Of a stretch of DNA of 64,000 bases, positions 58,642-64,000 are shown in pieces. The stretch covers positions 744,001 to 808,000 of the forward strand of contig NZ_FNSR01000001.1 of the NCBI RefSeq assembly GCF_900104845.1. Reading direction: 5' to 3'. How positions within the stretch are numbered: position 1 is the first letter of the stretch; every line of letters starts with the position of its first letter. The notes under the pieces are model-generated. The model worked only from the letters and a program-made list of their open reading frames with translations. It searched no databases and had not been told where the DNA came from. Made by a program: the position numbers and the translations under genes. This DNA is from Paraburkholderia caballeronis. GTDB taxonomy: Bacteria; Pseudomonadota; Gammaproteobacteria; Burkholderiales; Burkholderiaceae.

Positions 58642-60185
58642 GCGCGCTGCGCACTCGACATCCGGCGCACCGGCAGATCGCCGACGCGCTTGCCTGGCTG
58701 CGCGCGCACGCGAGCCCGCAGGCCGACCTGCACGGCGACTCGCGCGCGCTGAAGGCGGGCGACGTGTTCGTCGCGTATGCGGTGGACGGCGCGGACAGCC
58801 GCCCGCACATCGCGGGCGCGATCGAGCGCGGCGCGGCCGCGGTGCTGTATCAGCCGGAAGGGTTCGGCGGACAGGTCGATCCGGCGATCTCGCTCGCGGT
58901 GCCGTCGCTCGACGCGCTCGCCGGCGAAATCGCGAGCGGCTGGTACGGCGACCCGAGCGACGCGCTGCTCGTCGTCGGCGTGACCGGCACGAACGGCAAG
59001 ACGTCGTGCAGCCAATGGATTGCCGCGGCGCTCACCGGGCTCGGCAAGCGCTGCGCGATCATCGGCACGCTCGGCACCGGACTGCCGGGACAACTCGTGC
59101 ACACCGGCTTCACGACGCCCGACGCGCCGCAACTGCAGCGCAGCCTGATGCAACTGCACAAGGCTGGCGCGCAGGCGGTCGCGATGGAAGTGTCGTCGCA
59201 CGCGCTGCACCAGGGGCGCGTGAACGGCACCGCGTTCGACATCGCGATCTTCACGAATCTCACGCAGGACCATCTCGACTATCACCGCACGTTCGACGCG
59301 TACGAGGCCGCGAAGGCGCGCCTGTTCGCGTGGCCGGGACTGAACGCGGCGGTGGTCAACGCGGACGACGCGGCGGGCCGCCGCCTGCTTGCGGCGACGC
59401 GCGGCCGCGCGCGCACGATCGCGTACGGCATCGATACGGCTGACGACGCGCCGGCCGCCGACGCCTGGCTGCGCGCGTCGAACGTGCGCGCGAGCGCGAA
59501 CGGCACCGCGTTCCGTCTCGCGACGTCCGACTGGGGCGACGCCGAGGTCGAAGTGCAGACGCTCGGCCTGTTCAACGTCAGCAACCTGCTCGGCGTGCTC
59601 GGCGCGCTGCTCGCGACGGGCGCGCCGCTGTTCGCCGCGCTGAACGAACTCGCGAAACTGCAACCGGTGAACGGCCGGATGGAGCGCCTCGGCGGCCGTC
59701 TCGATCACGACGAGCCGCTCGTCGTGATCGACTACGCGCACACGCCGGACGCACTCGAAAAGACCCTCGACGCGCTGCGCCCGATCGCGGCTGCGCGCGG
59801 CGGCCGGCTCGTCTGCATGTTCGGCTGCGGCGGCGACCGCGACGCGACCAAGCGTCCGCTGATGGGCGAGATCGCCGGGCGGCTCGCGGACAGTGTCGTC
59901 GTGACGAGCGATAACCCGCGCAGCGAGGAGCCGGCCGCGATCATCGAGCAGATCGTCGGCGGCATGCGCGACGGCGCGCGCGCGCTGCGCATCGAGGACC
60001 GCGCGAGCGCGATCCTGCACGCGGTGCGCGGCGCCGCGCGCGAGGACGTGATCGTGCTCGCCGGCAAGGGCCACGAGGCGACCCAGGAAATCAAGGGCAG
60101 GAAACGCGCGTTCTCCGACCAGGACCACGCGCGCCTTGCGCTCGCAGCCCGTGCCACGAAGCACGGGCGCGGAGACACAGAATGA
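58638..60185 (+). CDS. murE: UDP-MurNAc-tripeptide (meso-DAP) ligase MurE
   Basis: A 515-residue Mur ligase adding meso-diaminopimelate to UDP-MurNAc-L-Ala-D-Glu. The ATP loop is VTGTNGKTSCS, the carbamylated-Lys region follows FTNLTQDHLDYH, and DNPR at 425-428 in the C-terminal domain specifies meso-DAP rather than lysine. ATGA overlaps join it to ftsI and murF, showing tight translational coupling. Confidence 0.97.
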   Translation: MSALRTRHPAHRQIADALAWLRAHASPQADLHGDSRALKAGDVFVAYAVDGADSRPHIAGAIERGAAAVLYQPEGFGGQVDPAISLAVPSLDALAGEIASGWYGDPSDALLVVGVTGTNGKTSCSQWIAAALTGLGKRCAIIGTLGTGLPGQLVHTGFTTPDAPQLQRSLMQLHKAGAQAVAMEVSSHALHQGRVNGTAFDIAIFTNLTQDHLDYHRTFDAYEAAKARLFAWPGLNAAVVNADDAAGRRLLAATRGRARTIAYGIDTADDAPAADAWLRASNVRASANGTAFRLATSDWGDAEVEVQTLGLFNVSNLLGVLGALLATGAPLFAALNELAKLQPVNGRMERLGGRLDHDEPLVVIDYAHTPDALEKTLDALRPIAAARGGRLVCMFGCGGDRDATKRPLMGEIAGRLADSVVVTSDNPRSEEPAAIIEQIVGGMRDGARALRIEDRASAILHAVRGAAREDVIVLAGKGHEATQEIKGRKRAFSDQDHARLALAARATKHGRGDTE

Positions 60186-61597
60186 CGATGTTTTCCCTAC
60201 GCGAAGCGGCGGCGCTGATTCCGGGCGCGAGCGTCCTCGGCGACGACGCGGCGACGTTCGAGCGCGTGTCGACCGACAGCCGCACCGCCGGTCCCGGCGA
60301 CCTGTTCGTCGCATTGAAAGGCGACCGCTTCGACGCGCACGACTTCCTGCCGGAAGTCGCGAACCGCCACGTGAGCGCGGTGCTGGTGTCGCGCAGCCCC
60401 GGCGACTGGCGCATTCCGGCGCTGCGCGTCGACGACACGCGCGGCGCGCTCGGCGCGCTCGCGCGCGGCTGGCGGCGGCGCTTCGCGGCGCCGCTCGTCG
60501 CGGTGACCGGCAGCAACGGCAAGACCACCGTGAAGGAGATGATCGCGTCGATCTTCGCGGCGGCGGTCGGCGCCGACGCGCGGCTCGCGACCGCCGGCAA
60601 TTTCAACAACGACATCGGCCTGCCGTTGACGCTGCTGCGCCTGTCCGGCGCGCATCGGCTCGCGGTCGTCGAACTCGGGATGAACCATCCGGGCGAGACG
60701 CAGCAACTCGCGCAGATCGCGGAACCGACCGTTGCGGTCGTCAACAACGCGCAGCGCGAGCACCAGGAGTTCATGGCGACGGTCGAGGCGGTCGCGCTCG
60801 AACACGCGAGCGTGATCCACGCATTGACGCCGGAAGGCGTCGCGGTGTTCCCGGCCGACGACGCGTATGCGGGCATCTGGCGCGTCGCCGCGACCGGCTC
60901 GCAGGTGATGGACTTCGCGCTGCACACGCCGGAGCGCGCCGTCGATGCGGCGGTGACCGGCACGTTCGTCGGCAACCGGCTGACGATCGACACGCCGCAA
61001 GGCCGCGTCGAAGCGGCGTTGCAGGCGCTCGGCGCGCACAACGCGCACAACGCGCTCGCCGCGACGGCGGCCGCGCTCGCGGCGGGCGTATCGCTCGACG
61101 CGATCCGCCACGGCCTCGAAGCGTTCGAGCCGGTGAAGGGCCGTTTGCAGGTGAAGCAGGCGGCGCTCGGCGCGCTCGCGGGCGCGACGGTGATCGACGA
61201 CACGTACAACGCGAACCCGGACTCCGCGCGCGCGGCGATCGACGTGCTCGCGTTGCAGCCGTCGCCGCGCGTGCTGGTGATGGGCGACATGGGCGAAGTC
61301 GGCGACGACGGCCCCGCGTTTCACCGCGAGGTGGGCGCGTATGCGAAGGAGCGCGGCATCGACGCGCTGTACACGCTCGGCGACGCGTCGCGCGACATGG
61401 CCGCCGCGTACGGTGCGAATGCGCACCACGCGGCGGACGTCGGCGCGCTCGTCGGCGCACTGGCCGCAGCCGGTTACGGCCCGGCCGCAACGATCCTCGT
61501 GAAGGGCTCGCGTTTCATGCAGATGGAACGCGTGGTGGCTGCCCTCGCGAGTCCGCACAACAACCCTGCGCCGGACGCGAAGTCCGGCGCGCATTGA
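60182..61597 (+). CDS. murF: UDP-MurNAc-tripeptide-D-alanyl-D-alanine ligase MurF
   Basis: A 471-residue Mur ligase that adds D-Ala-D-Ala to complete the pentapeptide precursor. The ATP loop is VTGSNGKTTVKEM; other motifs are STDSRTAGPGDLFVALKG, VELGMNHPGE and DTYNANPDSARAAID. It starts inside the murE stop (ATGA) and ends 21 bp before mraY. Confidence 0.97.
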   Translation: MTMFSLREAAALIPGASVLGDDAATFERVSTDSRTAGPGDLFVALKGDRFDAHDFLPEVANRHVSAVLVSRSPGDWRIPALRVDDTRGALGALARGWRRRFAAPLVAVTGSNGKTTVKEMIASIFAAAVGADARLATAGNFNNDIGLPLTLLRLSGAHRLAVVELGMNHPGETQQLAQIAEPTVAVVNNAQREHQEFMATVEAVALEHASVIHALTPEGVAVFPADDAYAGIWRVAATGSQVMDFALHTPERAVDAAVTGTFVGNRLTIDTPQGRVEAALQALGAHNAHNALAATAAALAAGVSLDAIRHGLEAFEPVKGRLQVKQAALGALAGATVIDDTYNANPDSARAAIDVLALQPSPRVLVMGDMGEVGDDGPAFHREVGAYAKERGIDALYTLGDASRDMAAAYGANAHHAADVGALVGALAAAGYGPAATILVKGSRFMQMERVVAALASPHNNPAPDAKSGAH

Positions 61598-61618
61598 AAG
61601 ACTGGAAGGACCTCAAGC

Positions 61619-62788
61619 ATGCTACTGGCGCTGGCGCAATGGCTGCAGAATGACGCAAGCTTCTTGCGCGTGTTCAGTTATCTGACGTTCCGCGCGGTGA
61701 TGGCGACCATCACCGCGCTGTTGATCGGGCTCGTCTGCGGCCCGTGGGTGATCCGCAAGCTGACGCAGATGAAGGTCGGCCAGGCGGTCCGCAAGGACGG
61801 CCCGCAAAGCCACCTCGTGAAGTCCGGCACGCCGACGATGGGCGGCGTGCTGATCCTGTTGTCGATCGCGATTTCGACGCTGCTGTGGGGCGACCTCGCG
61901 AACCGCTTCATCTGGATCGTGATGCTCGTCACGTTCGGCTACGGCGTGATCGGCTGGGTCGACGACTATCGCAAGGTCGTCCACAAGGACCCGCGCGGGA
62001 TGTCGTCGCGCGAGAAGTATTTCTGGCAGTCGGTGATCGGTCTCTTCGCGGCTGTGTATCTCGCGTTCAGCGTGTCGGAAGCGAACAACGTGCGCGTGTT
62101 CGACCTGTTCATGGCGTGGGTGGAGAGCGGCCTGTCGATGGGCCTGCCCGCGCGCGCGGACCTGATGCTGCCGTTCCTCAAGTCGATCAGCTACCCGCTC
62201 GGCGTGTGGGGTTTCATCGCGCTCACGTATTTCGTGATCGTCGGCGCGAGCAACGCGGTCAATCTCACCGACGGCCTCGACGGTCTGGTGATCATGCCGG
62301 TCGTGCTCGTCGGCGCGTCGCTCGGCGTGTTCGCGTACGTGATGGGCAGTTCGGTCTATTCGCGTTATCTGCTGTTCCCGCACATTCCGGGCGCGGGCGA
62401 ACTGCTGATCTTCTGTTCCGCGATGGGCGGCGCGGGCCTCGCGTTCCTGTGGTTCAACACGCATCCGGCGCAGGTGTTCATGGGCGACGTCGGCGCGCTC
62501 GCGCTCGGCGGCGCGCTCGGCACGGTCGCGGTGATCGTGCGCCAGGAAATCGTGCTGTTCATCATGGGCGGCATCTTCGTCGCGGAAACCTTCTCCGTGA
62601 TGCTGCAGGTGTCGTGGTTCAAGTTCACGAAGAAGCTGCATGGCGAAGGGCGGCGCATCTTCAAGATGGCGCCGCTGCACCACCATTTCGAACTGTCTGG
62701 CTGGAAAGAGACGCAGGTTGTCGTGCGCTTCTGGATCATCACGCTGATGCTGTGCCTGTTCGGTCTGTCCACCCTCAAGCTGCGTTAA
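61619..62788 (+). CDS. mraY: Phospho-MurNAc-pentapeptide transferase MraY
   Basis: A 389-residue polytopic membrane enzyme that links phospho-MurNAc-pentapeptide to undecaprenyl phosphate (lipid I). Around ten hydrophobic helices are visible, with conserved cytoplasmic loops [43 protein letters not shown] and the loop [18 protein letters not shown] containing the HHHFE motif. The catalytic Asp pair is in VDDYRK. Standard cluster position. Confidence 0.98.
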   Translation: MLLALAQWLQNDASFLRVFSYLTFRAVMATITALLIGLVCGPWVIRKLTQMKVGQAVRKDGPQSHLVKSGTPTMGGVLILLSIAISTLLWGDLANRFIWIVMLVTFGYGVIGWVDDYRKVVHKDPRGMSSREKYFWQSVIGLFAAVYLAFSVSEANNVRVFDLFMAWVESGLSMGLPARADLMLPFLKSISYPLGVWGFIALTYFVIVGASNAVNLTDGLDGLVIMPVVLVGASLGVFAYVMGSSVYSRYLLFPHIPGAGELLIFCSAMGGAGLAFLWFNTHPAQVFMGDVGALALGGALGTVAVIVRQEIVLFIMGGIFVAETFSVMLQVSWFKFTKKLHGEGRRIFKMAPLHHHFELSGWKETQVVVRFWIITLMLCLFGLSTLKLR

Positions 62789-62804
62789 CCGGGAATTGCA
62801 AGCG

Positions 62805-64000
62805 ATGTTTGGCGAGAAGTTTCGGGATCGGCAAAAGCCGATGGTGCTCGTGCTGGGGCTCGGTGAATCGGGCCTCGCGATGGCGCGCTGGTGCGCGCGG
62901 CATGGTTGCCGCCTGCGCATCGCCGACACGCGCGAGGCGCCGCCGAACCTGCCGCAGCTCGCGGTGCACGGCGTCGACGCGGACTTCGTCGGCGGCCCGT
63001 TCTCGACCGCGCTGCTCGCAGGCGTCGAACTGGTCGCGATCAGTCCGGGGCTGTCGCCGCTCGCGGCCGACCTGCTGCCGCTGATCACCGCCGCGCGCGA
63101 GCAGGGCATCGACGTGTGGGGCGAACTGGAGTTCTTCGCGCAGGCGCTGCGCTCGCTCGGCGAAAACGGCTACGCGCCGAAGGTGCTCGCGATCACCGGC
63201 ACCAACGGCAAGACCACGACGACGAGCCTGACCGGCATGCTGTGCGAGCGCGCGGGCAAGCGCGTCGCGGTCGCGGGCAACATCAGCCCGGCCGTGCTCG
63301 ACAAGCTGACCGAGGCGATCGACAACACGGCGCTGCCGGACGTGTGGGTGCTGGAACTGTCGAGCTTCCAGCTTGAGACCGCGCATACGTTTGCCCCCGA
63401 CGCGGCCGCGATCCTGAACATCACGCAGGACCACCTCGACTGGCACGGCGGGCTCGATGCGTATGCGGCCGCGAAGGGCCGCATCTTCGGCGCGCGGACG
63501 ACGCGCGTGCTGAACCGCGACGACGCGCGCGTGATGAAGCTCGGGTCCTCCGCGGACGGCGCGCGCACGGTCACGTTCGGCCTCGACGAGCCGCAGCGCG
63601 CCGGCGACTACGGTCTGCTGCGCGACAACGGCATGCTGTGGCTCGTCGAAGCGCACGACCTCGACGCGAGCGACGAGCCGGTGTCGCCGCGCCGCCGCAG
63701 GCAGGAAGCGGCCGCGCCGGTGAATCTCGGCCTGAAGCGGCTGATGCCGGCCGACGCGCTGCGCATTCGCGGGCTGCACAACGCGGCGAACGCGCTGGCC
63801 GCGTTCGCGCTCGCGCGCGCGATCGATCTGCCGGCCGCGCCGCTGTTGCACGCGCTGCGCGAGTACCGCGGCGAGCCGCATCGCGTCGAGCTGATCGCGT
63901 CGATCGACGGGATCGACTACGTGGACGACAGCAAGGGCACCAACGTCGGCGCGACGGTCGCCGCGCTCGACGGCCTCGCGCAGCGCGCGGTGCTGATCGC
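62805..64000 (+). CDS. murD: UDP-MurNAc-L-alanine:D-glutamate ligase MurD, cut by window end
   Basis: The first ~398 residues of MurD, which adds D-glutamate to UDP-MurNAc-L-Ala. The N-terminal nucleotide-binding fold is [16 protein letters not shown], the ATP loop is [16 protein letters not shown], and HDWHGG-type [14 protein letters not shown] and [17 protein letters not shown] follow. The frame is open to the last base, so the stop is outside. The segment [16 protein letters not shown] is a short insertion seen in Burkholderia homologues. It begins 16 bp after mraY. Confidence 0.95.
   Translation, partial: MFGEKFRDRQKPMVLVLGLGESGLAMARWCARHGCRLRIADTREAPPNLPQLAVHGVDADFVGGPFSTALLAGVELVAISPGLSPLAADLLPLITAAREQGIDVWGELEFFAQALRSLGENGYAPKVLAITGTNGKTTTTSLTGMLCERAGKRVAVAGNISPAVLDKLTEAIDNTALPDVWVLELSSFQLETAHTFAPDAAAILNITQDHLDWHGGLDAYAAAKGRIFGARTTRVLNRDDARVMKLGSSADGARTVTFGLDEPQRAGDYGLLRDNGMLWLVEAHDLDASDEPVSPRRRRQEAAAPVNLGLKRLMPADALRIRGLHNAANALAAFALARAIDLPAAPLLHALREYRGEPHRVELIASIDGIDYVDDSKGTNVGATVAALDGLAQRAVLI

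Overview
The window is high-GC (roughly two-thirds GC) chromosomal DNA from a beta-proteobacterium of the Burkholderiaceae, closest in gene order and protein character to Burkholderia/Paraburkholderia. The evidence is the rpe-gph-trpE and trpGDC blocks, a paa phenylacetate cluster with a TetR-type operator, an rrn operon with tRNA-Ile and tRNA-Ala in the spacer, a Burkholderia-type OmpC-like porin beside coq7, and a canonical mraZ-rsmH-ftsL-ftsI-murE-murF-mraY-murD cluster.

Layout. 1-12.1 kb: housekeeping and accessory genes (HAD fragment, AsmA/DUF748-like protein, ettA, ychF, a UbiH-family hydroxylase, dsbC, M61 peptidase, azoR, ung). 12.5-15.7 kb: CYTH protein, trpC, trpD, trpG on the minus strand. 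15.7-29.0 kb: an accessory block, with every intact gene on the plus strand, sitting between trpG and trpE. 29.0-34.4 kb: trpE, a trp leader/attenuator, gph, rpe, then apaG, a small membrane protein and mltA. 34.4-41.2 kb: paaK-paaI-paaG-paaJ-paaN with a divergent enoyl-CoA hydratase. 41.2-47.0 kb: a complete rrn operon with promoters. 47.0-54.6 kb: M20 amidohydrolase, a molybdopterin oxidoreductase, fadD, porin, coq7. 54.6-64.0 kb: the start of the division and cell-wall cluster, cut within murD.

The most interesting part is the 13.3-kb block that splits the trp genes. It encodes a 1957-residue autotransporter with an ESPR signal peptide, a passenger built from tandem repeats, a stalk of 43 Pro-Thr dipeptides and a C-terminal barrel. 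Downstream on the same strand are a TPR-sulfotransferase, a TPR/GT9-like glycosyltransferase, a truncated HAD-family remnant, a lipoprotein hydrolase, an APS kinase (the PAPS source for a sulfotransferase) and a prolyl 4-hydroxylase-type 2OG-Fe(II) oxygenase. Together they look like a dedicated modification system (Pro hydroxylation, glycosylation, sulfation) for the adhesin or its Pro-Thr stalk. This is an inference from gene content and has not been demonstrated.

A second notable element is a trp attenuator between gph and trpE: a 24-residue leader peptide with three Trp codons in its last eight codons, followed by a hairpin and a T-run. Because the accessory block separates trpE from trpGDC, only trpE would remain under this attenuator, and a candidate separate promoter lies upstream of trpG.
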